Source: a virus
DNA length: 45,786 nucleotides
Direction: 5' to 3' (one strand)
IMG/VR virus record: IMGVR_UViG_3300050821_003278
Span: 1 to 45,786 of that record
Part shown: piece after piece, positions 20,472 through 29,527 of the stretch
Numbering within the stretch: position 1 is the stretch's first letter
Layout of the letters: every line of letters starts with the position of its first letter
Notes under the pieces: generated by a model
What the model was told of the DNA's origin: nothing
Databases searched by the model: none
What the model saw: only the letters and a program-made list of their open reading frames with translations
Made by a program: the position numbers and the translations under genes

Positions 20472-20969
20472 GTGAGCGCTCCATACAGCAAGCCGATCAC
20501 CGACGCGGCCCTGGCCGAACAGGACGCCAAAGTCATCGCCCTTAAGCGGGCCGACCTCTCGTTTGCCGAGATCGCCGCCCGGCTTGGCATCTCCAAGGCC
20601 TCCGCCCACCGTGCGTTCCACAGGGCGCTACAGCGCATTGTCGAACCCGAAGTCCTCGCCTACCGCGCCGAACAACTCGCCCGCATCGCCCTCGAGCGCG
20701 AAGAAGCCATGGACATCATGGGTGGCCGGCACATTGTCGTCTCCAACGGCCACATCGTCAGCGAGATCATCGGCCGAAACGACGAAGGCGACCCGATCTA
20801 CGGCGACCCGCTGACCGACCCGGGTCCCACGCTCGCCGCCATCGACCGGCTGATCAAACTCGACGACCAGGAAGCCAAACTCCTCGGCATGTACGCCGAG
20901 ACTAGGGTGAACTTGTCCGGCGGAGTCCGGTACGAGGTCGTCGGCATCGACGCCTCGGACCTGTCGTGA
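20472..20969 (+). CDS. terminase small subunit-like HTH protein
   Basis: 165 residues from the GTG at 20472 (GGGGTGAGAC upstream). An N-terminal HTH (ADLSFAEIAARLGISKASAH) is followed by a long helical region (YRAEQLARIALEREEAMDIM) and a C-terminal segment that may contact the large subunit. It lies immediately upstream of the large terminase, the expected place for TerS, which recognises the packaging start. It ends one base before the next ATG. Confidence 0.75.
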   Translation: MSAPYSKPITDAALAEQDAKVIALKRADLSFAEIAARLGISKASAHRAFHRALQRIVEPEVLAYRAEQLARIALEREEAMDIMGGRHIVVSNGHIVSEIIGRNDEGDPIYGDPLTDPGPTLAAIDRLIKLDDQEAKLLGMYAETRVNLSGGVRYEVVGIDASDLS

Positions 20970-20970
20970 G

Positions 20971-22311
20971 ATGAGCGCGACCGCGCTCGAGACGGTCGTT
21001 CGGTACGAGCCGCGCGGTGCCGCGCTGGCCATGTTCAAGAACCGGTCGGCCGAGTTGGCACTGGCCGGCCCGGCTGGAACCGGGAAGTCGCTGGCGTGCC
21101 TGTTCCGGCTGCACCTGACGGCGCTGAACAACCCGGGCGCCCGGTTCCTGATCGTCCGCAAGACCGCGGTGAGTCTGGGCTCGACGACGCTGGTGACGTT
21201 CGAGAACAAGGTCATCAAGGCCGCGATGGCCGCAGGGATCGTTCGCTGGTATGGCGGCAGCCCGCGCGAGGCGCCCTGCTACAAGTACTCCGACGGGTCG
21301 GTCATCGTCGTCGGTGGCATGGACAAGCCCGAGAAGATCATGTCTTCCGAGTACGACATGATTTTCGCGGACGAGGCCACCGAACTTACCGTCGACGACT
21401 GGGAAGCCATGGGCACCCGGCTCCGACACGGCGTTCTCCCCTGGCAGCAGCAACTCGCGGCCTGTAACCCGGCCCACCCCACCCACTGGATCAAACAGCG
21501 GGCTGACCAGCAGGGCCTGGTCATGCTTCACTCCCGGCACCGCGACAACCTCGCCTATGTCAACGCCGACGGCAGCTACACGCCGGCCGGGCAGGCCTAC
21601 ATGGCCAAGCTCGACGCCCTCACCGGCATCCGACGGATGCGGCTGTACGAGGGGCGCTGGGCTGCGGCTGAAGGCTTGGTATACGAAGGCTGGGATCCCG
21701 CCGTCCACCTCGTCGACCGCCTGCCGAAGGGCTCGGAGCCGTGGCGCCGGATATGGGGAATCGACTTCGGTTATAGCAACCCCTTTGTATTACAGTGCTG
21801 GGCGGAGGACCCGGACGGGCGCCTGTGGCTGTACCGGGAGATGTACTTCACCAAACGACTCGTCGAAGACCACGCCAAACAGATCAAGAGCATCGTCTGC
21901 TTGCCCAATGGCGCGTGGCGCGAGCCGAAACCGCGGGCGATCGTCGCCGACCATGACGCCGAGGACCGGGCCACCTTCGAGCGGCACTTCGGCATGAGCA
22001 CCAAGCCGGCGCACAAGTCAGTGTCCGACGGCATCCAGGCCATGCAGGCCCGACTGAAGGTGCAGCCCGACGGCAAGCCGCGGATGTTCGTGGTGCGCGA
22101 CTCGCTGGTCGAGATCGACCCGGCTCTCGCGGAGGCGAAGAAGCCGACGTGCTTCGCCGAGGAGATCGTCGGCTACGTGTGGCCGTCCGGTGCCAAAGCG
22201 GACAAGCGGGAAGCCCCCGTCAAGGAGGACGACCACTCGATGGACACCGGACGCTATGTTGTCGCCGACCGCGACCTCGGCGCGCGACCAGGAATCAGGA
22301 TCATGAGATGA
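20971..22311 (+). CDS. terL: terminase large subunit
   Basis: 446 residues. The ATPase has Walker A GPAGTGKS (33-40) and Walker B MIFADEA (D134, E135). The RNase H-like nuclease has acidic residues at D265 (IDFGYSN), D327/D329 (VADHDA) and D425 (DHSMDTGRY). This is the full two-domain DNA packaging motor and nuclease of tailed phages. The stop overlaps the next ATG (ATGA). Confidence 0.93.
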   Translation: MSATALETVVRYEPRGAALAMFKNRSAELALAGPAGTGKSLACLFRLHLTALNNPGARFLIVRKTAVSLGSTTLVTFENKVIKAAMAAGIVRWYGGSPREAPCYKYSDGSVIVVGGMDKPEKIMSSEYDMIFADEATELTVDDWEAMGTRLRHGVLPWQQQLAACNPAHPTHWIKQRADQQGLVMLHSRHRDNLAYVNADGSYTPAGQAYMAKLDALTGIRRMRLYEGRWAAAEGLVYEGWDPAVHLVDRLPKGSEPWRRIWGIDFGYSNPFVLQCWAEDPDGRLWLYREMYFTKRLVEDHAKQIKSIVCLPNGAWREPKPRAIVADHDAEDRATFERHFGMSTKPAHKSVSDGIQAMQARLKVQPDGKPRMFVVRDSLVEIDPALAEAKKPTCFAEEIVGYVWPSGAKADKREAPVKEDDHSMDTGRYVVADRDLGARPGIRIMR

Positions 22312-22568
22312 CGACCGCGACCATCGGTGCCCACCGCCCGGCCGAGTCCCGCTGGACCCCGGCGCGCCGCGAACTGACCCGCTGGCGGGCGAAGACCGCA
22401 AACGCAACGCGGGCTGCCGCGGCCCGCGCCATGGACTTCCGCCGCGCCGTCCTGACCGTTACCGGCTTCGGGTTCGTCGACGCATCCGCCTACCAGGTCA
22501 CCGTCGGCGTCGGGCTCCTGGTCACCGGTGCGTCCGTGCTCGTCCTGGAGTGGCTCACCTCCGAGTAG
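22308..22568 (+). CDS. small membrane protein between terminase and portal
   Basis: 86 residues from the ATG in an ATGA overlap. The first 50 residues are basic and helical (WTPARRELTRWRAKTANATR) and the C-terminal 30 form a hydrophobic span (YQVTVGVGLLVTGASVLVLEW). The DNA just upstream is also GC-rich, so the overlap is the main guide to the start. Function unknown; found between TerL and portal, where small membrane proteins recur in actinophages. Confidence 0.55.
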   Translation: MTTATIGAHRPAESRWTPARRELTRWRAKTANATRAAAARAMDFRRAVLTVTGFGFVDASAYQVTVGVGLLVTGASVLVLEWLTSE

Positions 22569-22616
22569 ACCGCCAGAACCGACCGCCACACCGCCGACCT
22601 CAGCCGGGGGTGAACG

Positions 22617-24875
22617 GTGCGCTCCCTGATCGGCTCCATCAGCGCCCTGGCCACCGGCAAGAACACCGGCGCCCCGCCCGTTCCGTATGCCGCACCCGGC
22701 CGGTACATCATCCCCGCGCTGTCCGGCAGGCAAGACAACGAAATCTACATGCGGACCTTCGGGGTCTCGGGCACGGTCTTCCAGATCGTGTCCCTGCTCG
22801 CTGGCGCCGTCGCGGCCCCCGAATGGCGGCTCTACCGCAAGCCCAAGGCCGACGGACGCGTCCGTTACACCACCGGCGACCGCGGATCCGACCAGCGCAC
22901 CGAAGTCCTCCAGCACCAGGCCCTCAACGTCTGGAACAGGCCCAACGCGTTCACGATGGGCTCAGGGTTCCGCGAGGCCGGCCAGCAGCACATGGAGCTC
23001 ACCGGCGAGCAGTGGTGGGTCGTCACCCGCGACGCCCGCGCCACGTTCCCCACCGGTTTGTGGCTGGTACGCCCGGACCGGATGGAGCCGGTCCCGGACG
23101 CCGAGACGTACATCAAGGGCTACGTGTACACCGGGCCGTCCGGCGAGAAGGTGCCGCTACTGCCGGACGAGGTCATCCTCACCAAGTACCCGAACCCGAT
23201 GGACCCGTACCGGGGCTTGGGCCCCGTGCAGTCGGTCTTGGTTAACGTCGACGCCATGCGGTACGGCTCGGAGTGGAACCGGAATTTCTTCATTAACGGG
23301 GCCGCTCCGGGCGGGATCATCACGGTCCCGAACAACATGGACGACGTTGAGTTCGACCAGCTGACGTCCCGTTGGCGGGAAGCCCACCAGGGCGTGTCCC
23401 GGGCGCACCGCGTCGCGGTCCTCGAGGGCGGCGCCACCTGGACGCCGACGCAGATGTCCGTCAAGGACATGGACTTCTCGAACCTGCTGAACGTTTCGCG
23501 GGACATCCTGCGCGAGGCGTGGGGCATCCACAAGTCGATGCTCGGCAGCAGCGACGACGTGAACCGCGCGAACGCGCAGACAGCCGAGGAAGTGTTCGGG
23601 CGCTGGAAGATCATCACGCGTCTGGACCGGATCCGCGACACCCTCAACAACTGGTACCTGCCGCTTTTCGGGTCGACCGGCGACGGCGTCGAATTCGATT
23701 ACGTCAACCCGCTGCCCGACGACCGGGAGGCCGACAACGCCGAGCTCCTGGCCAAGTCCACCGCCGCCGCGGCGCTCATCACCGCCGGGTTCGACCCTGC
23801 CGACGTCTGCGAGGTCGTCGGGCTGCCCGACATGGCCATGGCCGCCATCGCGCCGCCCGCGAAGGCCACCCCGGGCCTCGGCGAACTCCAGCAGGCAGGG
23901 GAGTCCGACGGCGAGCCCGCCGAGGACGACAACCCGTTCGAGAACCGCGCCCTGCGCCAGGCGATCACGATGCGCGCGCTGACGAACGTCGTCGAGCCCA
24001 TCCACGACCCGTCCTCCGTGGACCTAAGCCAGATGGACGCCCAGCACCAGCAGGCCACCGACGCCCTCGCCGCCGACTACGCGTCACAGATCACCCCCGA
24101 CCAGCAGCAGCAGCTGGTCCAGCAGATCAAAGAGATTGTCGCCAGCGGTGCGATCGCAGGTCTCGGGTCGATGGTCGTGAGCTACGAAGCCGCGAAGGCC
24201 CTGATCCTCGCGGCCATGGTGGCGTTCGGGTCCGTCGCAGCCAGGCAGGCCGTGAAGGAAGCCGAGAAGCAGGGTGCCAAGGGCGTCACAGCCGTAGCGC
24301 CCGCCTCGTCGCAGCTGGACGCGCTGGCCGAGTCCACGGCGTCGCTGATGGCCAGCGAGATCGCAACCTCCGCCGGACGGGAAGCCACTCGGATCGCGGG
24401 CGGAGTGACGACGCCGGATCCACAGGCTGTTGCCGACCACGTCGAAGTGTTCCTGCAGGGGCTGTCGCCGGGCACCGCCAAGACCCATCTCGCAGGCGCG
24501 CTGGCCGCCGCTCAAAACCAGGCGCGGCACGGGACCTTCATCAACGGGCCGCGGTGCGAACTTTTGGCCAGTGAGGTGAGGGACAACAGCTCATGTGATC
24601 CCTGCCTTGACATTGACGGCCATTCCTTCGGCTACTCCGACGATCCCGACTCTGTCGCCGAAGCCTCCGCCGCGTATCCGACGTCCGGCTACATCAACTG
24701 CGAAGGCGGCGAGCGCTGCCGCGGCGCGCTTATCGCACGCTACGAAGCGACCACGGAGCCGGAGAACAAGGCCGACTCCATGCTGACGATGCTGCGGCGA
24801 ATCGCGGACCTCATCGAGCCGGGCGTCTCGCACGCCAACGGACACGAACATCACGAACGCGAGGTGGCTGTCTGA
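22617..24875 (+). CDS. portal protein fused to a MuF-like head-morphogenesis domain
   Basis: 752 residues from the GTG at 22617. Residues about 40-400 are an HK97-type portal (NEIYMRTFGVSGTVFQIVSL, then ILTKYPNPMDPYRGLGPVQS, then NFFINGAAPGGI). A linker rich in Gln and Ala follows. The last 200 or so residues resemble the MuF domain, ending with the Cys cluster C-D-P-C-L-D-I-D-G and C-E-G-G-E-R-C-R-G. The portal forms the DNA entry ring and MuF proteins are minor head proteins. Fusion of the two occurs in several actinophages. The stop shares one base with the next ATG (TGATG). Confidence 0.9.
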   Translation: MRSLIGSISALATGKNTGAPPVPYAAPGRYIIPALSGRQDNEIYMRTFGVSGTVFQIVSLLAGAVAAPEWRLYRKPKADGRVRYTTGDRGSDQRTEVLQHQALNVWNRPNAFTMGSGFREAGQQHMELTGEQWWVVTRDARATFPTGLWLVRPDRMEPVPDAETYIKGYVYTGPSGEKVPLLPDEVILTKYPNPMDPYRGLGPVQSVLVNVDAMRYGSEWNRNFFINGAAPGGIITVPNNMDDVEFDQLTSRWREAHQGVSRAHRVAVLEGGATWTPTQMSVKDMDFSNLLNVSRDILREAWGIHKSMLGSSDDVNRANAQTAEEVFGRWKIITRLDRIRDTLNNWYLPLFGSTGDGVEFDYVNPLPDDREADNAELLAKSTAAAALITAGFDPADVCEVVGLPDMAMAAIAPPAKATPGLGELQQAGESDGEPAEDDNPFENRALRQAITMRALTNVVEPIHDPSSVDLSQMDAQHQQATDALAADYASQITPDQQQQLVQQIKEIVASGAIAGLGSMVVSYEAAKALILAAMVAFGSVAARQAVKEAEKQGAKGVTAVAPASSQLDALAESTASLMASEIATSAGREATRIAGGVTTPDPQAVADHVEVFLQGLSPGTAKTHLAGALAAAQNQARHGTFINGPRCELLASEVRDNSSCDPCLDIDGHSFGYSDDPDSVAEASAAYPTSGYINCEGGERCRGALIARYEATTEPENKADSMLTMLRRIADLIEPGVSHANGHEHHEREVAV

Positions 24876-26353
24876 TGGACTTGTCGCGGCTGAAGACGAC
24901 GCGCACCATCGCGAACCTGAAGGCCGGCCGCAACGACTGGTACCGGATCGTCAAGAACCAGGCCGGTTCCGACGGACCGCGAACCTCCGTCATGGTCTAC
25001 GACGAGATCGGATTCTGGGGCGTCACCGCACAGGACTTCATCAACGACCTGAAGCAGGTGTCCGGACCGATCGATCTACACCTGAACAGCCCTGGTGGCG
25101 AGGTGTTCGACGGGATCGCGATCTACCAGTACCTGTCCGGCCGTGGCGATGTCACGACCTATATCGACTCCCTGGCCGCCTCGATCGCCTCGGTGATCGC
25201 GATGGCAGGGACCGAGATCGTCATGGGGCGCAATGCCTCTGTCATGATCCACGACGGCTTCGGCTTGTGTGTCGGCAACGCGGCCGACATGCGCGAGCAG
25301 GCTGACCTCCTCGACCGTGTCAGCGCCAACATCGCCAGCATCTACGCCGATCGCACCGGCAAGCCCGTTGACGGCTGGCGTGCCGCGATGCTCGCCGAGA
25401 CCTGGTATATCGGCCAGGAGGCCGTGGACGCGGGGCTCGCCGACCGGCTGGCGGTGAACGGTACGGCGCCCGCGAACCCGGACACGGTCGTCCCCTGCGC
25501 GGACCCCGACGAAGAGTGGCAGCCGATGCCGGGGATGGCCGCGCACTTCGACCTGTCGCTGTTCCGCAACGTCCCGGACCGGCTGGCGAACATGCGGAAC
25601 ACCGTCGAACCTGCCGCTCCCGAACCTGCGCTGCCACCCCCAGCACCTGAACCCGCTACACCCGAGACCGAAGCCCCGGCCGAAACCGACCGGGGCTTCG
25701 CCGTTCCCGAGGCCGAAATCCAGGGCGAACCGGGACCCGAACTCGAAGTCCTGCCGCAGGGCCAGACCGTCGTGCCGACGCCGGCCAACACCGACGAAGG
25801 GACCGGGATGGACGCCACGCGTGTCGCAGAGGAACTGCTCGCACTCATGCGCGAGGGGTTCAAGAAGGAGTACGGCAGGGCGCCGACACCGCTCGGCATG
25901 GACACGATGCCGCTGCTCAACAAGGCCATCCCGATCCACCACACGCCGACCGTGGACACCCCGTGGGACGGCCCCGCCGCAGTCGCAGCGATGCCGGCCG
26001 AGTACGCGGACCTGCACTACTGCCACGCCTGGCAGTCCGCCGACGCCGACTCCTCCAGCCACACCCCGGGCGATGACGACGAGGACGACAAGAAGAGCGC
26101 CTTCAAGTTCCCGCACCACGCCAAGAAGGACGGCCCGGCGAACCTGCCGGCCTGCCGCAACGGCCTGGCGCGCCTCGACGGCGCCGACATCCCCGACGCC
26201 GACAAGCCCGGCGTCAAAGCGCACCTGCAGGCACACCTCGACGACGCCAAGTCCGACGACGATTCCGGCGACTCCAAGAACCACACCCACACCGACATCG
26301 GCTTCACGTGGGACCCGAGCATGACCGCAGCCTTGAAGGAGGCACTGAAGTGA
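24875..26353 (+). CDS. ClpP-type head maturation protease with a scaffold-like C-terminal half
   Basis: 492 residues. The first 200 form a ClpP/S14-type protease: the substrate strand PIDLHLNSPGGEV, Ser103 in SLAASIASV and His126 in VMIHDGF. I could not assign the third catalytic residue. Then comes a Pro/Glu/Ala-rich linker, a helix (ATRVAEELLALMREGF) and a His/Asp-rich segment (CHAWQSADADSSS, PACRNGLARLDGADIPD) of the kind found in protease-scaffold fusions. It would cleave scaffold and capsid during head assembly. Overlaps the capsid start by 4 nt (GTGA). Confidence 0.85.
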   Translation: MDLSRLKTTRTIANLKAGRNDWYRIVKNQAGSDGPRTSVMVYDEIGFWGVTAQDFINDLKQVSGPIDLHLNSPGGEVFDGIAIYQYLSGRGDVTTYIDSLAASIASVIAMAGTEIVMGRNASVMIHDGFGLCVGNAADMREQADLLDRVSANIASIYADRTGKPVDGWRAAMLAETWYIGQEAVDAGLADRLAVNGTAPANPDTVVPCADPDEEWQPMPGMAAHFDLSLFRNVPDRLANMRNTVEPAAPEPALPPPAPEPATPETEAPAETDRGFAVPEAEIQGEPGPELEVLPQGQTVVPTPANTDEGTGMDATRVAEELLALMREGFKKEYGRAPTPLGMDTMPLLNKAIPIHHTPTVDTPWDGPAAVAAMPAEYADLHYCHAWQSADADSSSHTPGDDDEDDKKSAFKFPHHAKKDGPANLPACRNGLARLDGADIPDADKPGVKAHLQAHLDDAKSDDDSGDSKNHTHTDIGFTWDPSMTAALKEALK

Positions 26354-27756
26354 CCCTCACCGCTATCCCGACGGCTCCGGCTGAGCTCGAAGAGTGGATG
26401 AACGACGGCGAGCGAATGACCAACGTCCTCAAGGACGGTCAGTTCAAGGAGTTCATCACGAACTTCCAGAACAGCGTCGCCAAGAAGGACCCGGAGATCA
26501 CCGCCCAGATCGCCGAGCAGGTGCAGCTGGGCTTCGCGGAGTTCATGAAGGCCAACGCGATCGAGAAGGAGGACCGGCCGCCGGTGAGCTTCGCGCCCGG
26601 CCCGACGGCGCGCCCACAGATCCACATCGAGGGCGGCTCCGGCCGGCGCACCAGCGCCTACAAGGCGCTCAACGGCGAGTACGCGGCCGGACGGCGCCTC
26701 GACGGGATGTTCAAGAACTCCGCCGAGTACTTCCGCGCCACCCACTTCGACGAGATGCGGGTGTCCCGGTCGACGGAGCTGAGCGCGAAGCGCGCCAAGG
26801 TCACCGAGATCATGAACAGCTTCGGGTCGGAAGTTCCGGCTGACGGTGGCTTCCTGATCCCGGAGACGCTGCGCTCCGACCTGCTGCAGGTGGCGCTGGA
26901 GGAGGCGGTCGTCCGGCCGCGGGCGCAGGTCATCCCGATGGAAACCCTGCGGGTTCCGATCCCGATGATCGACTCCACCAGCAACGTCAGCTCCGTGTTC
27001 GGCGGGATCATCTGCTACTGGACCGAGGAGGCCGCTGCTCTCGTCGAGTCGCAGGCGTCGTTCGGCCGCGTCGTCCTGGACGCCAAGAAGCTGACGGGTT
27101 ACGCCGAGATTCCCAACGAACTCCTGGCCGACGCCCCGGCGTTCACCTCGTTCTTCGACGACGTCTTCCCCCGCGCGTTGGCCTGGTACGAGGACATCGG
27201 GTTCATGAACGGCACCGGCGCCGGCGAGCCCCAGGGCTTCGTCAACTGCTCGGCCAGCGTCCAGGTCCCTGCGGTCGCGAGCCAGCCGACGGGGACGATT
27301 GTGTGGGAGAACATCGTCGCGATGTACGCCCGCATGCTCCCGACGGCGCTGCAGAACGCGGTGTGGATCGCGAGCATCGACACGTTCCCGCAGCTCGCCA
27401 CGATGGCGCTGTCGGTGGGCACGGGCGGCTCCGCGGTGTGGCTGGGCAACCTCCAGCAGCCGGGCTCGGCGGTACCGCCGGTGTCGATCCTCGGCCGCCC
27501 GGTGATCTTCACGGAGAAGACGCCGGCGCTCGGGACCACGGGTGACATCAGCTTCGTGGACCTGTCGTACTACCTCATCGGCGACCGGCAGATGATGCAG
27601 TCCACGAGCTCGCCGCACTTCAAGTTCGCGAGCGACAAGACCGTCTTCCGGATCATCGAGCGAGTGGACGGACAGCCCTGGCTAAAGAGCCCGATCACAC
27701 CCCATAACAACTCAAGTGCGACACTTTCGCCGTTTGTCCAATTGGCGTCGCGCTAA
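26350..27756 (+). CDS. HK97-type major capsid protein
   Basis: 468 residues from the GTG at 26350 (GTGA overlap); 26308 opens the frame but lies within the protease. A helical delta region (residues 1-130) precedes the capsid core: S-E-V-P-A-D-G-G-F-L-I-P-E, then VIPMETLRVPIPMI, then EIPNELLADAP, then DIGFMNGTGAGEPQGF. These are characteristic HK97-fold landmarks. The last 25 or so codons (from about 27683) use many rare codons (CTA, ACA, TCA, AGT, CTT, TTT, TTG), unlike the rest, right next to the HNH gene. Confidence 0.93.
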   Translation: MTLTAIPTAPAELEEWMNDGERMTNVLKDGQFKEFITNFQNSVAKKDPEITAQIAEQVQLGFAEFMKANAIEKEDRPPVSFAPGPTARPQIHIEGGSGRRTSAYKALNGEYAAGRRLDGMFKNSAEYFRATHFDEMRVSRSTELSAKRAKVTEIMNSFGSEVPADGGFLIPETLRSDLLQVALEEAVVRPRAQVIPMETLRVPIPMIDSTSNVSSVFGGIICYWTEEAAALVESQASFGRVVLDAKKLTGYAEIPNELLADAPAFTSFFDDVFPRALAWYEDIGFMNGTGAGEPQGFVNCSASVQVPAVASQPTGTIVWENIVAMYARMLPTALQNAVWIASIDTFPQLATMALSVGTGGSAVWLGNLQQPGSAVPPVSILGRPVIFTEKTPALGTTGDISFVDLSYYLIGDRQMMQSTSSPHFKFASDKTVFRIIERVDGQPWLKSPITPHNNSSATLSPFVQLASR

Positions 27757-27771
27757 AGCTGTTATGCCCTG

Positions 27772-27777
27772 TAAGCT
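27772..27777 (+). promoter_or_regulatory. -10-like box of the HNH gene
   Basis: TAAGCT at 27772-27777 lies 6 nt before the ATG at 27784, the spacing of leaderless actinobacterial genes and the same arrangement as the two TnpB elements. AGGGG abuts the ATG too closely to serve as an ordinary ribosome binding site. No clear -35 box. Confidence 0.45.
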
Positions 27778-27783
27778 AGGGGC

Positions 27784-28380
27784 ATGCCAGGAAGACGAAA
27801 GTGCGAGCCCGGCTGCGACTGCAAGAAACACAGCCGGAAACTGAACCTAACACCTGAGGAGCGGAAACAGCGTCACCGCGATCAGAGCCGGGAGGGAATG
27901 CAGCGTCACCGCGATCGAAACCCCGGCCCAGGACGAAGAACCTTGTCCGATGAGGAACGACTGGCCGCGCAGGAACGCAAAAAGCGGCTCAACAGGGAAC
28001 GCGTGGCACTACTTCGGGCCACTAACCCGGAATACGCAGAACGGCAACGCGCTAGAGACCGCACTCACGGCCGCCGGTACCAGTTCAAAAGCAAATTCGG
28101 TATCACACTGGACGACTGGGACCTCATGCTCCGACGGCAGTCGGGGCGTTGCTACCTCTGCGAAAATCCACTTCAGGGTGGTCGCACCGACATACACATC
28201 GACCACGACCACGCGTGCTGTCCCGGCAGAAGGTCTTGCGGGAACTGCATCCGCGGACTCGCCTGCCAGAAGTGCAACCAGGGGGTCGGGCAGTTCGGCG
28301 ACGACCCCGATCTCATGCGGCGCGTGGCGTACAACCTAGAGATGGCCAACGCCAGCCTCCGGGCCAACCAGGCAACATAG
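27784..28380 (+). CDS. HNH endonuclease of the recombination endonuclease VII type
   Basis: 198 residues. A basic N-terminal region with C-E-P-G-C-D-C-K-K-H and a repeated RHRD motif leads to the C-terminal nuclease: C-Y-L-C, then H-I-D-H-D-H (catalytic HxDHDH type), then C-G-N-C-I-R-G-L-A-C-Q-K-C-N and Q-F-G-D-D. This is the His-Me finger endonuclease VII fold with structural zinc Cys pairs. It interrupts an otherwise tight head operon, has its own promoter-like box and two terminators, and its codons are less GC3-biased. It is most likely a free-standing homing endonuclease rather than a Holliday resolvase. Confidence 0.85.
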   Translation: MPGRRKCEPGCDCKKHSRKLNLTPEERKQRHRDQSREGMQRHRDRNPGPGRRTLSDEERLAAQERKKRLNRERVALLRATNPEYAERQRARDRTHGRRYQFKSKFGITLDDWDLMLRRQSGRCYLCENPLQGGRTDIHIDHDHACCPGRRSCGNCIRGLACQKCNQGVGQFGDDPDLMRRVAYNLEMANASLRANQAT

Positions 28381-28404
28381 CAGCACCCCGTACCCGACAT
28401 CGAG

Positions 28405-28428
28405 GGCCCCTCATGGGTAGGGGCCTTT
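28405..28428 (+). terminator. terminator 1 after the HNH gene
   Basis: GGCCCCT (28405-28411) pairs perfectly with AGGGGCC (28419-28425) around a 7-nt loop, followed by TTT. It starts 24 nt after the HNH stop. Confidence 0.7.
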
Positions 28429-28490
28429 CGCGTCCCCGGAGCCTGCAGCACTGACGCAACCGAATACTGCGGCGCACCGCGCCACCCCGA

Positions 28491-28519
28491 AGACCCCCTC
28501 GAATCCGAGCGGGGTCTTT
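28491..28519 (+). terminator. terminator 2 after the HNH gene
   Basis: AGACCCC-CTCG (28491-28501) pairs with CGAG-C-GGGGTCT (28506-28517) with a slight bulge and an AATC loop, followed by TTTC. Two terminators in tandem fill the 258-nt gap 28381-28638. I see no gene in that gap. Confidence 0.7.
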
Positions 28520-28638
28520 CCGCTTTTCCGCAACACCCCACGCAGCACCCGTAGGCGGCCGGCCTTCACATCCCGTCCGCCGAAACAGCAACCTGGCAGT
28601 AGCGCCCCAGGCCAAGGAACCAGCTGGAAAGGCACGTC

Positions 28639-29055
28639 ATGGCCATGGAAGCACTAGGCCGGGTCTGCAACGTCATCCCGATCGCGGCGGGGGCTGGATT
28701 CAGCCTCAAGCAGGCGACCGGTGTGCTGTTCGTCTGCACCGGCAACGACACGTTCACGATCACCGTCGCGAGCACGTTCGCCGGGTCGTATGCGACGCCC
28801 GGCAACATCATCACCCACGTCTACACCAACACCTCGACGAGCGGCACGGCGACGTGGGTGGAGGTGTCGCAGGCTGCGTCGAACGCGGTCACGATCAGCT
28901 CCGGGACGGTGGCGTTCGAGGTGTTCGGCATCCAACTGCCGGACCCGAAGGCCTACGTCAAGGTCTCCGCTGGCGGCTCCGGGCTGGTGACGGCGATCCT
29001 GCACGACCTGACCGCGCAGCGCGACCCGACGAACCTCGCGATCCTGGGGGCCTGA
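28639..29055 (+). CDS. structural protein, possibly capsid decoration
   Basis: 138 residues from the ATG at 28639 with GGAAAGG upstream. It is almost entirely beta-prone with many Thr, Ser, Val and Gly (TFTITVASTFAGSY, NIITHVYTNTSTSG) and no charge clusters, as in capsid decoration or neck proteins. It follows the major capsid gene once the HNH insert is ignored, the usual place for a decoration protein. No family named. Confidence 0.6.
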   Translation: MAMEALGRVCNVIPIAAGAGFSLKQATGVLFVCTGNDTFTITVASTFAGSYATPGNIITHVYTNTSTSGTATWVEVSQAASNAVTISSGTVAFEVFGIQLPDPKAYVKVSAGGSGLVTAILHDLTAQRDPTNLAILGA

Positions 29056-29058
29056 GCC

Positions 29059-29526
29059 GTGACCACCATCATCGCGAACAGCGCGGTCCGGCTCATCTCC
29101 GAGGGCATCCTGGTGTCGCGGGCGACCGCAGCGCTACCCGCGACGGCCCTGGGGAACATCTTCACGATCACCGGCGGCCGGATCCTGGTCGTCGGCCTCA
29201 TCGGCGAGGTCACCACCGCGGTGCAGAACCAGGCGTGCACGATCTCCATCGGTACCGCCCCGACGGTGGGTACCGGTTCGGCGACGGCGCTGGGCACCAC
29301 GTCGAGCATCATCGCCGCACCGATCGGGACGCATTTCAGCAGCAACCCGGGCGGCGCGACGGTCACCGACCTGACGACGCAGGCCGGCGTGCTGGTCCCG
29401 GCCGCGGGGTTCCTCGTGGACGCCGGCAGCATCACGATCACGACGTCGGCGACGAACACCGGCAGCGTGAAGTGGGACCTGATCTTCGTGCCGTGGGACA
29501 ACGGCGCCTCGGTCGCGGCTGCCTGA
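29059..29526 (+). CDS. structural beta-rich protein
   Basis: 155 residues from the GTG at 29059, 3 nt after the previous stop. Composition resembles the upstream gene: Thr/Ala/Gly/Ile-rich strands (RILVVGLIGEVTTAVQNQAC, ISIGTAPTVGTG) and an end with W-D-L-I-F-V-P-W. It looks like a virion surface or decoration protein. No family recognised. Confidence 0.6.
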   Translation: MTTIIANSAVRLISEGILVSRATAALPATALGNIFTITGGRILVVGLIGEVTTAVQNQACTISIGTAPTVGTGSATALGTTSSIIAAPIGTHFSSNPGGATVTDLTTQAGVLVPAAGFLVDAGSITITTSATNTGSVKWDLIFVPWDNGASVAAA

Positions 29527-29527
29527 T

